64,000 nt of DNA from Enoplolaimus lenunculus (lineage: Eukaryota; Nematoda; Enoplea; Enoplida; Thoracostomopsidae): contig JASANG010002908.1 in the NCBI GenBank assembly GCA_030248215.1, positions 1 to 64,000 of the forward strand, written 5' to 3'. Below the pieces are notes generated by a model, which was not told the DNA's origin, ran no database searches, and saw only the letters and a program-made list of their open reading frames with translations. The translations under genes were made by a program, and so were the position numbers. Each line of letters begins with the position of its first letter. The first letter of the stretch is position 1. This document shows, in pieces, positions 17,133 to 29,900 of the stretch.

Positions 17133-17329
17133 AGTCGAGGTCGGTGTATTAAACATCAGGGGCGGAACTTTTTTCTGACTGTCTGCGATAAAGCATGCTT
17201 AAGCTTTGGACTAATTTTTTTGTCCAGGCTTAGGTATGAGCTCATTCTAGCGCTTGGGCTTAGGTATGAGCTCATTCTGACGCTTAGGCTTAGAAATATA
17301 CTTTTACGGCCCTGTTCTATACATTGGCC
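17133..17329. mobile_element. TIR element carrying TTAGGC hexamers, copy 1
   Basis: The left end reads CATCAGGGGCGGAAC and the right end ACGGCCCTGTTCTATACATTGGCC. Between them are degenerate TTAGGC/GGCTTAG units and a duplicated GGTATGAGCTCATTC. The copy at 57570-57768 has the same ends and the same kind of interior. Confidence 0.6.
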
Positions 17330-18507
17330 AAAATAGATATGTGCCATGTCCTTGCAATCCAGCTGAATAATTAATTAGATGCACACTGATTTTTACACTT
17401 TCGCAAATTTCGCTGTTAAATCTCATTCAGAGTTATTCTTCCATTCATGGTGCAATTGAAGTCTCTTGAAGCGACGATAATTAACTGGTGACAGCATATA
17501 CTTGCTCATTTCCTAAAAATTATAAAAACTAACATCACGTTTCTAGTAACTATATATATCAGTCAGTGCGGGATTTTAACAGCGGCTGTAGGGTAAAAAA
17601 TTTCAACCGCGTGTAAAATTTGTATCACGGGTACAAAATTCAATTTTTGCCCGCGACCAGCCTTTAACAGTTAAGGTGCAAAACATACGCTAGTAACTAA
17701 GCTAGTTAGTGAGCGCCCATATAATGATAATGATACCAATCGTTTTAGGTTCTGAGTAATTCAACAAGAAACGACCTCTTCGTGAAATATTCGTTATCTA
17801 AGAACACGTTCATTCCCATAAGCTTTAATAGAAGACAGTTTACCGCAGTTTCTAAATATTTTATATATAACACGCAGCATCTATATACAAAATTTTGCCC
17901 ATCCCTCGTTCTTCATGCGATTGATATGACGAAAAGTTTAATCAAAATATTGGCCCATGTTACGCCTAGGGCCGTCCCGCTGTCCCGGGACAACAACAAG
18001 CAGGAGTGTAGCGTAAGCGAACCACTGATCAAAACAAGCCTGCTTACGTAAACACAATAAACAGGGGAGTAGCCAGGCAGGGTTGTTACAGTTGTCAACT
18101 GCCCCGTTTGGGATTTTTTATATTCTTTTACTGGAACAGCTAAAATTTATTTTGAAATGTTTTTAACTGTGTTTTAGGCGCTTTTAGCGTGAGAATCGCT
18201 TAATGCGCGGGGCTTGGGGCGGCATCCTCCCGTCCTGCTTATGGTCCCTTGAAATCGCTGCGGTTTAATGGGACGAAACCAAGGGCGTAGCCAGGGGAGC
18301 TTCAGGTGTCAACTCGGCCCGTTTGGGTTTAAAAATTTAGTTAAATATTGTGTCCGGCTTACCTACACCTAAAAATTTTGAATGTGGCTCAATTTACACT
18401 ATACATCTGTATATTTCTGATATTTTGCGACAATGACTCGTTACGCATTCTGAAACTGTAGGCACAACTCGTAGTTATTACAAACAAAAAAACTTAAACC
18501 TGAACTA
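17330..18507. other. Intergenic stretch with two GTAGCCAGG repeat pieces
   Basis: No gene is seen. Two related pieces, at about 18066-18115 and 18284-18330, share GTAGCCAGG and then TCAACT..GCCCGTTTGGG. They resemble ends of hAT-like elements whose termini read CAGGGGCGTAGCCAGG. Confidence 0.35.
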
Positions 18508-18790
18508 CTGTAGTGACCCGAATAAGAGGAGGGGGTAATACGAGGGTCCCCATTTTGAGTCCCAATCAATCTGACCCCGTATCTTTAATAAGAGTCCGTA
18601 AGCGGATAAAGTCCCTAAACTCTAATTAATCCATAAATGTCACTTATCCCAAATTGTAGTGCATAAATGACTCCAGCATCCAATACAGTGAAGGGTGGGT
18701 TAAAATAAATAACAATCCGTAACCGAATACAGGGGGTACTTTGGACAGGCCGAATAAATATCAGTCCCGCTCTTATTCGAATCACTACAG
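18508..18790 (-). mobile_element. TA-flanked MITE family 1, internally deleted copy
   Basis: It begins CTGTAGTGACCCGAATAAG after TA and ends TTCGAATCACTACAG before TA, giving a clean terminal inverted repeat. At 283 bp it lacks the central part present in the 455-bp copy at 30447-30901. Confidence 0.7.
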
Positions 18791-19943
18791 TAACTTCGTT
18801 TGTGACCGGCATACTGCTACCAGCATCAAGGCACAAATCTGTTACGTTCACAATTACTTATATCACATTTATTTTAATTGAAGACACAATCCGTGCAATT
18901 TGAACGTTTCCTGAATAACTGCGCTGTACTACCATGCATAATTTTTCTTACAAGCTTAAACTTAAGCTTTAACCTAAGCCTAACCTTAAGCCTGTGATAT
19001 ACTAAAATCTGAAAATTTCGAAACTGTGGAAAAGCATGTAAAAGAGCCAACAATTTTGTTGACTAATTCTAAAATGGCACAATTTGCAAATATTTCGCAT
19101 ATATTGATATATTAACCTTTCGTTACCGCCAAGCGTTGCACACCAGTTAATAAAAGTAGGCGTTCACTCTAATAGAATTTTTTCATTTCGATTGACAAAA
19201 ATTCAATTTCTAACACAAAATTCACTGCGCTTTACTATCTTGAAATATGCGTGCTTTCGGAACTTAAAAACAATTTTAAAAACCAAAGTCCCTATATTTG
19301 GAATGGAACCTGCGCCATAATCAATCGCAAATTAACCTGTTAACCGACTGTGCTACTGCGCCAGCGAACCGTAGTATATTTTTCAGTGTTAAGAGGAACT
19401 AAAATAGCAGAAATGCATGAAAGATAAATGTACAGCGCACCTGATATATGTATACATGCTGTTAGTGCTGTTTATGTGTTTTATTAAACTGTAAACCCGC
19501 TACCACAGGAAAGTCAAAAATAGTAATAGCGTTTTTAGGGGATCAGTGGGTGAAAACGGGGGGGGGCATTTTCTTCGGATCAAAGATTTATGACCAAGTT
19601 TTTTCAACTAAGGCTCGGCAAAAAATTTACATTCAAGACAGCTAAGCTAAAATGCAAAATCTTTGTTTACCCGATTAAATATTTAAGCAGAACTCTTTGT
19701 AGAATCAAAACCCCAATAAAATTGACTTCTTTTAAAAGAGACGGCCTCCAGGTCGTCTCAAAAAAGCGTGTCCTTGTTGAAAACCTCTTGTATCCAGGTA
19801 TACATACTTCGTATTCGAATATCCGACGCCCATTTAAACAGTAACTATGGAAATAATTTTCCACACATCCTGAAATAAAAGTTCCTATTTTGTATATTCA
19901 AAATAAAATCTTCGCAAAAACATATTGTTTGTCTGCATTTTAC
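18791..19943. other. No supported gene
   Basis: AT-rich sequence with a degenerate GCCTAA run near 18965-18995. The short frames at 19590-19864 carry no recognisable motif, though a further exon of the membrane protein at 19944-20327 could lie here. Confidence 0.35.
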
Positions 19944-20327
19944 CTGGCAAGTTTTCTGTATTTGTCTAGTCGTCCATGTCCGCCGTTTCAGGCGTTGCTT
20001 GATTATTGCATATCCGCCAACGGCACATCCAATCACAAGTATAATGAAGACCAAACTAGACACAATGATCACAAGAAACGTAGACGGATCACGTTTAAAT
20101 TCAATAACAGAGTCAACATCGAACGAATATGTTACTGTCGGTGGAATAAACTTATAGATTGTCGTTGTAGATTCGTTTGTGCCTGCTGTTGGAAGTTTAG
20201 TTGAAAATGACTGTATTGACTCATGTGAAATATGGCTATTATTTTCAAAACTGAAGTTATCAAAGTTGATTGTGGTCGCCAACGACAAATTGGTTGTTTC
20301 GTTTTCTGCAGCGTTCAAGTATACCAT
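19944..20327 (-). CDS. Exon of a single-pass membrane protein
   Basis: I do not recognise the family. The frame gives 128 residues ending at a consensus donor (CAG|GTAAAA, cut at 19944), so it is one exon of a longer gene. An ectodomain rich in Ser, Thr and Asn carries N-glycosylation sequons at N9, N13, N24, N29 and N51. A hydrophobic helix at about 83-108 is followed by a basic cytosolic stop-transfer (KQRLKRR). No signal peptide is visible, so an upstream exon should supply one. A possible acceptor (GCTGCAG) lies just inside the frame, so the ATG at 20327 may be internal. Topology is inferred from the charge pattern. Confidence 0.5.
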
Positions 20328-20441
20328 TTCGATCCATTCATGAAGTAAAACGTTAAGGTTCGAAAGGTATTAGACCGTATAATTGGTATAAACAAAATAG
20401 CATATATATGTCGTATGTGAACCGTAAACAAATTTGAATTA

Positions 20442-20640
20442 CACTGCAAAAAAAGGTTAGTCAAATTGACTCTCTCCGAAATAGGCTTTTCAGGATTACA
20501 CAAACTGAGTCAATTTCGACTTCGCCAGAGTCGAATTTGGCTCATCGAAGTCGCTCAGTGAGTCGAATTTGACTCAGTTTATGTAGCCCCGAAAAGCGTA
20601 TTTCGGAGAGAGTCAATTTGACTCACCATTTTTTGCAGTG
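20442..20640. mobile_element. 200-bp foldback MITE with TA duplication, copy 2
   Basis: It is flanked by TA, begins CACTGCAAAAAAAGG and ends CCATTTTTTGCAGTG, with arms matching the copy at 16587-16789. It sits about 115 bases upstream of the membrane-protein frame on the minus strand. Confidence 0.75.
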
Positions 20641-21063
20641 TAGTGCCCATCTGTAAACGCAAACATGCAACGCAGTTTACCATGTTAAAACCTAAAACTT
20701 CCCATGTACGTACAGGACAGGTGCTTTCAGGTTTCCAGGGTGGAAAACTTATGTCCAGGAGATGCATCGCAGCCATTCCAGTATGACGGCTAGCTTTCGG
20801 AAAAAACACAGGCTCAAGTTTTGCTATGGAAATGTGGAGAATTCAAACGCCGTGATATATATTCCTTGGTTTGGTAGGTACTTCAATCGCCTAGATATTC
20901 CCAGGTTTGATAAGGAAAACCCGAGGTGTAAAATTTGTTTTGAAAACGGTTATTAATTGTAAAATTTAAACGCCTTTTTAAATGTTGCTGGTTTGATGAG
21001 GAAAAATCCTACGCCTAGAGGAAACCTACACGTTGAACTTTTGCCAAAAGGAACAACCATATA

Positions 21064-21497
21064 CGTAGTGACTCGAATAAACGGGGTGTGGGTGGCGGTA
21101 TTACGAGGTGGCCCCCATTTTGAGTTCCAAGCAATAGGAGTCCGTATCCCTAAGAGCCTGAAAGTGGATACAGTCCCTAAACCCTATTTAGAGTCCATAA
21201 ATGCCAATTAGCCCTAACTGTAGCGCATAAATGACTCCAGGACCAAATAAAGTTGGGTTAGAAACTTTAAAGCGTACTTAAGTTTTGAAAGTATCATTCC
21301 AAAGTATAACCTTGCATTAATAGCTCAAGCTTTTGATGCAAGGCAAAAATCGTTTAATTCAACGAATCTGCAATACCGGATATATATCAGTAACGAAGGG
21401 TGGCGGAGGGCGGATTGAAAGTCCGTAACCGAATAACAAGGATGCCCTCTAGACAGGCCAAATAAATATTAGACACCTCTTATTCGGGTCACTACAG
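21064..21497 (-). mobile_element. TA-flanked MITE family 1, near-complete copy
   Basis: A reverse-oriented copy ending TTATTCGGGTCACTACAG before TA. The left end has lost two bases of the terminus. Shared internal blocks are GGACTCAAAATGG-type sequence, CTTAAGTTTTGAAAG, and ACCGGATATATATCAGTAAC. Confidence 0.7.
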
Positions 21498-21499
21498 TA

Positions 21500-23488
21500 A
21501 CCTACTTACGCTTCAAGTTTCCACTTTTCCCGCTTTCCAAACCGAACCACACATCCCAATCTTCCAGCCAAAACAATCAAACAATTCCTTACCTATCGTA
21601 CCAGACCTAGGAAAATCTTATATTAATAACTTTTGCACATTACCGTTTTCGGAACTTTGCTAAATGCCTAAGTACACCGTTTCCAGTTTTCCCGTTTTCC
21701 AAACAGGACCTATGCTTCAGATTTTCTCTACTTAAACCGCGTGAAAACCGTCAAATTTTCTATGCTTTCCGTATTTCCGAAACGAAACAGCAATTTCAAT
21801 TATCCAACCAAACCAACCAAACTGTTTTCTACCTTTTCCTACTTACTAAACCAAAAGGAATCATTTACATACGTTTGAATTTTCAGGGTTTAAAGCAGCA
21901 ATGGCTGGCTGCACTCCTGGCTAATAAATTTCAACCTTAAAACGGGCAAGCCCCTGTTCTATACATTGCCTGGCCATTGAAATGAAACCCGAGTAAAAAT
22001 ATAGGAAAACCTTTTAAGCGAAAGCACGCACGGTCAGGCATAATATGAAATAAAATTTCAACGTTTTGTACAATTACAACCGACAGCAGAAGCAAATATA
22101 GGCGAAACAGTTTTTAATTTCAAAATACCAGCAATAATGGAAATACAATACTTAAAACACATCAGACACGCCAAACTCTCTGTGAATAAATTGAAAGTAA
22201 GCTTCATGACAATCTGTTAAAATTAAAAAAAACATTGAAACCAGTGGAAATTTGCTCAATATTTAAAACACAACCCAATGACGTTAAAAAGCGTGATTTC
22301 ATTTTGCAACCACCGTGTGGATTGGGATCTCAAGAATCAGCTCATCAAAATGAAACTCACAGCGTATATATTTTTTTGAAAACTAAATACTAATTGAATC
22401 GCATATAAAAAGAAACGCAAGTTTCAAAAAATGAATAAACAAAATTGCATAAGCATGAAACAGGGAACTTACAACCGGAGGTCTGCCTCCGGCTCCGGCT
22501 TCGGTATTTTTCTCCTCCGGTTGCACCCTAGTATGAAGTTTGAAGTGAATTTCATAAACTACTCAGATCCGCATTTGATTTACTATAGTGGGCCTACTTG
22601 TGTTATATAGTCCTAAAAGCTAAAAGCGACATTGGCCGGATTTTAACTCAATGTAATCCAAGGAGCAGGAGAGCACTCTAAAGGAGCGGAAAATAAACTT
22701 TAGTTCAAGTGTTACACAGGGCGACACAGCAATTTCTTTTTCCGTTGTGAAACGATGATATTAATGCATTAGGCCCATGTTAATACACTAATGGGAAAAT
22801 TACGCTTACATAACCTTCAGAGTTTGAGGTCATCTACACGAAAGAGTAACAATACTTAAAATACCAATATCAAATTTGACAAAGTTTTGCAAGTTATTTT
22901 TCGTTTTTTAAATATATCAACAATGTTTCAAAATCATGCCTGGAATCAGCCTTTATATAATAAAGCAAACCTATATATAGTTGTTCATAATATAAAAGTA
23001 TCAAATTTAATTATTTTACCCACTATCAGCATTTCATACACCAAGATATACGAAGCTGGAATGGTTTGGTGACTCAGTATCACTTATCAGACGTAGTTGG
23101 GTAATTGTGCTCACCGGGGCTGCCAACTTGACCAGACAACCATTGTATATCCATTTCAATCTATAATTATTAAATCGATGCATTTTTCAGGGTTCTCGCG
23201 GGTTCACTAATACGACGCTTCCTGCTTTAACTGTCGCGGAAGTGATTTTCGCTGTTAAAATTCTGTTTTTTGGCGAAATTTTTTTCAAAAAATTACTACA
23301 ATCAGTATGTTTCAAAAAAATGCAAATAAATACAGTGTTCACCATTTTAAACTACGAATAGATTTGCACTAGGTAAAAAGCAGCTATATTAGGCAAACAA
23401 GGTTTCGTAAACCCTGATACTTTTGCCTACAATAACACCATTGGCGACGTGATTTCGGCCCCACAAAATACAACACCATTGTGTTGGG
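21500..23488. other. No supported gene; short CAGGG-family piece
   Basis: A fragment at 22462-22531 (ACAACCGGAGGTCTGCCTCC ... CTCCGGTTGCACCCTAG) belongs to the CAGGGTRCAACC family. A half-end GCCCCTGTTCTATACATTG lies at 21951-21969. I see nothing else I can name. Confidence 0.4.
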
Positions 23489-23674
23489 GGCCATTGCTAA
23501 TACTTTAAGGGGCGTAACAGTAGATTAAGCGTATTACTAAGCCTAAGCCTAAGACAAAGCGTTGCAAAAATGTGTTCCTAAGCCTAAGCCTAAGCAAAAA
23601 AGTTATCTAGAATCTAAACTTACTGTATTATGAACCCACCAGAAACCTAGACGCCCCTTAAAGTAACATGGGCC
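23489..23674. mobile_element. TIR element carrying TTAGGC hexamers, copy 2
   Basis: The termini TACTTTAAGGGGCGT and ACGCCCCTTAAAGTA pair exactly over 15 bp, and the inverted repeat extends outward to GGCC. The interior holds two runs of CCTAAGCCTAAG. The copy at 63038-63226 is very similar in order and sequence. Confidence 0.7.
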
Positions 23675-23963
23675 GTGTTGGGTATCACGACAATTTGTAG
23701 CCGGACAACTCGACGACGGCCAGCTTGTAATCCAAAATTTTTGTCGACTCGCAATTTGTCGTTCGATCATTATGCTTAGACTTATGATAATGCTTTAGGC
23801 TCAAGATACGACCGAACCACAAGTTGTTGGATGACGAACTGTCGTAAATTCGTTGTGTCAAGTCTCATACAAAAATTACCAACTCGCCATTCAGCGAACC
23901 ATTTTCAACGTCAGTGTGCACCAACATCGAAAGTTTCTGAAAAGTATTCAGGCACAAAAACAG

Positions 23964-26900
23964 CTATGCTTCATCTCGTTTCATGCATTGGAAATACAAG
24001 CAACGTACATTCCGCCGTTCTTCAGGAGTAAAGTCATCTTCTACACCAAGCAGCTCACGAATACGTTCAACTGGCTGTCGTGATATCTGGGATGCCAAAA
24101 AGCGCAGCAGTGCCTCTTCCAGGTCGTGCATATCCAAATGGTTAGCAACCTAAACTATAAATAAACACTCATAGTTTGTAAAATGTTTTAGATATACGAT
24201 GCGAACAGTTTTCACTGGAATCAATATAAACTGGCATGATTCATCACCGAATTTGTGTGTCATTAGTCAGCAGCTTTTATCGCATTTGCCAATAAAGAAG
24301 CTAAATGAAGATTATTCTAAAAACAAAAATACAAAATTTTCGTTCCGTCTGTATTAGTCTCATAGAAGAGTAATGCAACTGTAAATATTGCGAGTATACA
24401 AAAATGTACCCAATACTCAGTTCGGTTTGACCCCATATCCAACTCTAATTTTAGGGGCACAATTTTCGTACAAGATCATGGTTCGTATCAGGGCCCAGAT
24501 TAAACCAAACCCCCGTGCAGGCTACCGATGTCGCCACAAGATTTTAATCAGGCACCCAAATAATACATTACGGCCCTATTTGATCCAGCAGGGCCCAATA
24601 CCGTGCTTAATACCAGATACGCCCACAAAAGGTATTCACTACAGGGCCTTTCACATGAAAATCAGGTAATGATTACACGCTGATGAAATTATGTAGTATG
24701 AGTGTGTGCAGAAAACGTAGAAAACGGGCTATTTGATACATTTGGTTACATTTTAGCTTGTTCAATACCCAATAATGCTGGATGGTCGACTATAATTTAA
24801 ACTGTTTAACCTTGGCAGTGGTTCCGGTTCGTATAAAATTTTCACGGAATAACATGACTCAAGGTTGAAATGTTAAACCTGTATTGAACGTGCCATCGAG
24901 CCCCCAAAGCGTGCGGGGCTAGCTAATACGGAACGCGCTTTGGTATATACATTTTGCGCGACGTGGCAACAGGTAACTTGGTAACTGGCATACTCGTACC
25001 GATATCATTCGAAATCGATCTTCTCGTTCAATCGTATCAAAATAGCATTTATCCCACACTTGTAAAGTATTAGCTTGTTCCATTTGTGGACATGATACCT
25101 AAAATATTAATGCAATCCGTAAACGACACCGAAATTGTTTGGTTTCCATGAACACCTGCTTGTGACAGTGTTTCATACAACTCCGTTCTCAGTCCGACAA
25201 AATGGCGAATCAATTTTTGAACTCGATTCCCAACTCTGAACAAAGTATAAACCACAAAGATTTTAAAAAAACTCGAAAAGCAACAAAAATCGTATACCGG
25301 GAAGATATTTTAACACGACAACACAAGCGACATTAAGATCAATAACTGCAACTCAATTTAGTAAAATCTGGCTGGATTTCTGAAATCTTACTTAAGTATC
25401 TACTTAAGTTATACTTAACTAATTACTTAAGTCACCGACTTAAATAATTACTTAACTTTTTGAGCAAAACCAAACACAATGTCTATGTGAGCTGTTATCA
25501 TAACAAGGAAGTAATAATTTCGCCTTATATTAAGCAGATTTCATGAGTCTACAATTTCAATTATACTAAAGTTAGTATGCTTCAACGATTACTTTGCAAT
25601 ATATCAGTATTTGTTTAACTTAAGTACGCTTTTAAAAACGACAAAATGGTTAAGTAATTGCTTAGCACCACGTACTTAACTACTAAGTTGTACTTAAGTA
25701 GGGTTTTGGAAACCCAGCCAATGTTAATTACGTAATTTTGTCGCTAAACGTATAAAAATTCTAAACTTAAACAAATTATTTCAACTCTAACATATTCAGT
25801 CATAAACTGATTTTTAAATTTAATCAAGGCAGAACCAAAAGGAATGCTCACGCAAAAAGCATCGTCTTTGATAAGTAAATTTCTCCAATTTAGCGTCGAC
25901 CAATTGTTTTCTGGCTTTTGGTAAATATGATCACCGTGATAGAAGTAATGATTACACCATTTGAATACCTAAGTATATATAAGCAATTTGTTATGTTCAC
26001 CTGGTGCGGATTTTGGACCACCTGCTCCAAACCTTGCAGCGCAATTATCAAGTTCGGAACAGACTGCTCCACGCTTTTTGAAGCACCTGATCCGCGCTTT
26101 GGAGCATCGGCTCCCAGTTTTGGAGGACCTGCTCCACACTTTAGACCACAATTATCCGGTTTGGAACACGTGTGTTGCAATCTGGTGGTAAGCTGACCCA
26201 AAATGTTTATTGAAACGAAACTTGGGATACTTAAGTCATTCGAAAAGTTGTCAAAGCTAATAAATTGATACAGAAAACGGTTTGCCTTGAACAGAAGTTT
26301 CATAAAACTGTTTCATGCCAGTTTTTGCGATATCGGGCATAAAACATTATACATAAATGCACTAAATTAAAATTCTCGATGTGTTGGGGGTGTGTGTGTT
26401 GTGATTTATCACTCCTTTAGTAAGTTAGGCGTACACCGTATCTTGAAGTACTATTCGTATTTGCCTCAATTTCTAACTGAGGACCTGGGCCATCCCGAAC
26501 AATAATTGTTATTTACGACAGCCCAAACAATTACCGGAATAAAATCCAACAATTCAGCCAATAAAATTGCAGCTAAAATCAGTTTTAGTTTTCTTACTTT
26601 AGCGAGCCACATTTAGTTAGCGTTCCAGCAGTCATTATGGCTATCCTAAACAACAACAATTGATATTTGTAATAGTGCCCAATTGCCAACTAGGACAAAT
26701 AGGTATTCACGACACGACACGTATATATGTAGACACACCAGCTTACACCTACATACTACAACTCAATAAAATCATCTATTAAACAGAAATGGCGAAAACA
26801 AAGATATGTAGACACGCCAGCTTACACCTACATACTACAACACAATAAAAGAATCTATTAAACAGAAATGGCGAAAACAAAGACCCATAACACCATTACG

Positions 26901-29900
26901 GGGCAGCGTGACCCCGGAAGCCAACCGTATACCGACAGTAGAAATAAAATGTTAGCCAAAAAATAATTTCCGTTATGATACGCTGGAGCGGCAGAAATAA
27001 TAATGAAAACAAGTAATTCGCCAGTGCAAGTTTCTGTATCGATAAAATTGACCAGGATATACATCAGAACTTGAGAACCTGTGATTGGCGAATGTAGCAA
27101 GGTCCAAAGGTAATTGAGTGTTCGACCGCTAGCAGATACGTGCCGGCTATTTCAATAACAAAAGCTAACGGCACCAATGCCAAGATACAGCACTCCCTAT
27201 CCCTTGACGGGGATCCCCCGATCAGGGGGTTTCATTGAAATCGACTGAAGAAATGTTGCAACACACTCATATATGTCTGATCAACTTCTGCTTATTTCAA
27301 CAGCATCGGACGCTGCAAAAGCATAGCATCTTTAACCTGTAGACGAATTTTTTCAATTAAAATAAAAATTGGACACGTCCTCGGCAAACAGCAAGGTCTT
27401 TGACAAACGACATACGGCTTGGGTGAACCACTAACGAACTGGAGAGTTCCAGGGTCCCGGTATAAGCATCTCCAAAATTGAAAATTTACCATGCAATTTA
27501 AATTAAAAAAATATGTTTGGTTTCTCGCTCGTTTCCCTTTGTTCACGAGGTTTCATGGTTTCATTAATTAAGCGGGTCGAAGTTACGGGTTTGCAAGCTC
27601 ACATTTGGGCTTTAGTGAATCATAAGCGGTCCTCGTGGCCTGGCTTGGTAGGCCTCGCGATGTCTAGCCTCGACCCTGACCGGTAGTCAAATTATTCACT
27701 AATTGCTATATATTTTATCTCCTGACCGGTAGTCAATTTATTAACTAATTGCTATATATTTTATAATTTTTTGTTCACATTGGTGTTAGTATTAACTGTA
27801 GTTAATAGTAGGTACATTATTGACACCTCGAACAGAAGTCACTGCGACATTTTAACTAAAATAATCGCTTTATATATCGAGTTATATACATACATCTATC
27901 AGCTATGTGACATGTAACCGGCAAACAAAGAATCATATTTTCAAATGCGTCTAGCACCAATCACTAGTCAGGGATAGGTTTGACTAACCCCTGTAATTTT
28001 AGATAACAAAAGTTGCACAAAGCGATGTTGAATCGAATGCAAAAAATGTGTTGAATTTCGAAACTCATCATGTGCTGATTCGACAGTTCACACGACCCAT
28101 TATTAACAATCGTTGATAGGTGCTACGGCACAATTGAGAATGCACGAATAGAAAATAGCAGCTGGGAGTCGAGTTTTGTTTGACCGATGTGAAGATTTAG
28201 TCGCCTTCTGGTGTCAGCATAAAGTACAATGTCGACAGCTATATAAATCTGGCTCAAAAACAGTTCACATCAAACAAAATAGCACAGTTCATTAGTTGTC
28301 ATACTACAATTTGAGTATTGCAGGTTGGTTGTCTATTTGTCAATAACCCACTTATATTAAGAATCGCGCACCTTAACCGTTGCGCAATTTTGCGTGGAGC
28401 GGTTCCATCAAACATGCATTATATACAGTATATATTTAATCAATACTAAACCAAATACGGGAAAGGGATACGTTTTACTTTAGCAAGACGACTAATGAAG
28501 CTTTATTTGCGAACGATTTAGGTAATGTACTTGTCGCGCGGCACCGTACGACGTCAAATGAACTTTAAGAAAAGGATATGTTTTACTTTAGCAAGATGAC
28601 TAGTCCACTAGCGAATCCAGATGGAAGGGCGGGTGGGGCGTACGCCGTCCACCAAAATTTTTTTGTGATGAAATGGTAAGATCCGTACCTTACATTTGCT
28701 CGCCATCAGAAAATTTCTTGTTGCTAAAATGATAAGGGTCCTACCTTACAATTTTTGCGTTTCGTAACATTTGCCAGGCCGCCCGCCCCCCGTCAGAAAT
28801 TTTTAGATCTGCCTTTGGACTAACCACAGTCGACCTTCTAATGACACTGAATACGTTAACTTACAATAGCTAGAAATTATATTTCCCATTTGAACATAAA
28901 ATAAATGTGATTGGGATCATAAACACAAAAAACAGAAACCATAACCAATGCATAACACGCATCAACTACAACCGCAAGCCCCAGTTTGAAATATAATTAA
29001 GTTAGCGATATAAAGCACACCGAATGCCAATACTCACCGTTACCCATCCAATTCTGCTTAACGATCTTTATATTGTTAAAAAACAAAGTTCACTAGTATG
29101 CTAGAACACAGCGAAAATTCTTGGTATTCTTAACTCCGGTAGCAGCTTGAAAAGCAATGTATATTTATACAAATCCTTCAATTATCCTCCTATTTTTAAT
29201 ATTAATAAATGTACGCAAAGATAAAATATCTCAAATAAACCCTTTCCTTAACCGGTTCGAATAAAATTTAATTTTATGAAGTTTCAATATTTTAAAAAAC
29301 CCTATTTTAAAACATATACAAACCTTTTCCATAATGTTTGAAGTTGCATGAGGAAGTGTAATGTGAAACGGTACGCCTTCGTCTGATTCAGAATCAATCG
29401 AAAGCCCACTATCATTGTTGCTTGAGTTCAATTCGCCACATGGTTGTGCTAAAATACAAATACATGAATTTGACACAACTCTCAAACACGAACGTAACAC
29501 AACTCTCAAACACGAACGTATACAAGGCGGCGGATTGATTGAACCGACATATCACCTGAAATTTCTATAAAGACAAGAACGAAAACAAACGCACTCTTAA
29601 CAGCATCCAAAATAACTGTCTGAATCGTAGAAGTTAATAAATTTGTTTCCTTCCCGATATTATATCCTCCCAAAACGAAATCCAAGCTATCATGCGCTCA
29701 AATTACAAACAAATTTTAAGATAAATTCCATTGTTCAAATTACATTTCTCTCTACTCAATCTACATTAAACTAAAACGGTAAATTTTACATTAACATTGT
29801 GACGCTAACAATAATTTAACAGAAAACAAAACGTAAACACTAAACTGCATCCGCACTAAACTTACAATAGTACAGCTGCAAAACACGTGACTGTAAAACG

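Noticed and set aside
24388-24669. 93-residue plus-strand frame
   Set aside because: It lies in an SKP1-like intron on the opposite strand, with no motif and no plausible splice context.
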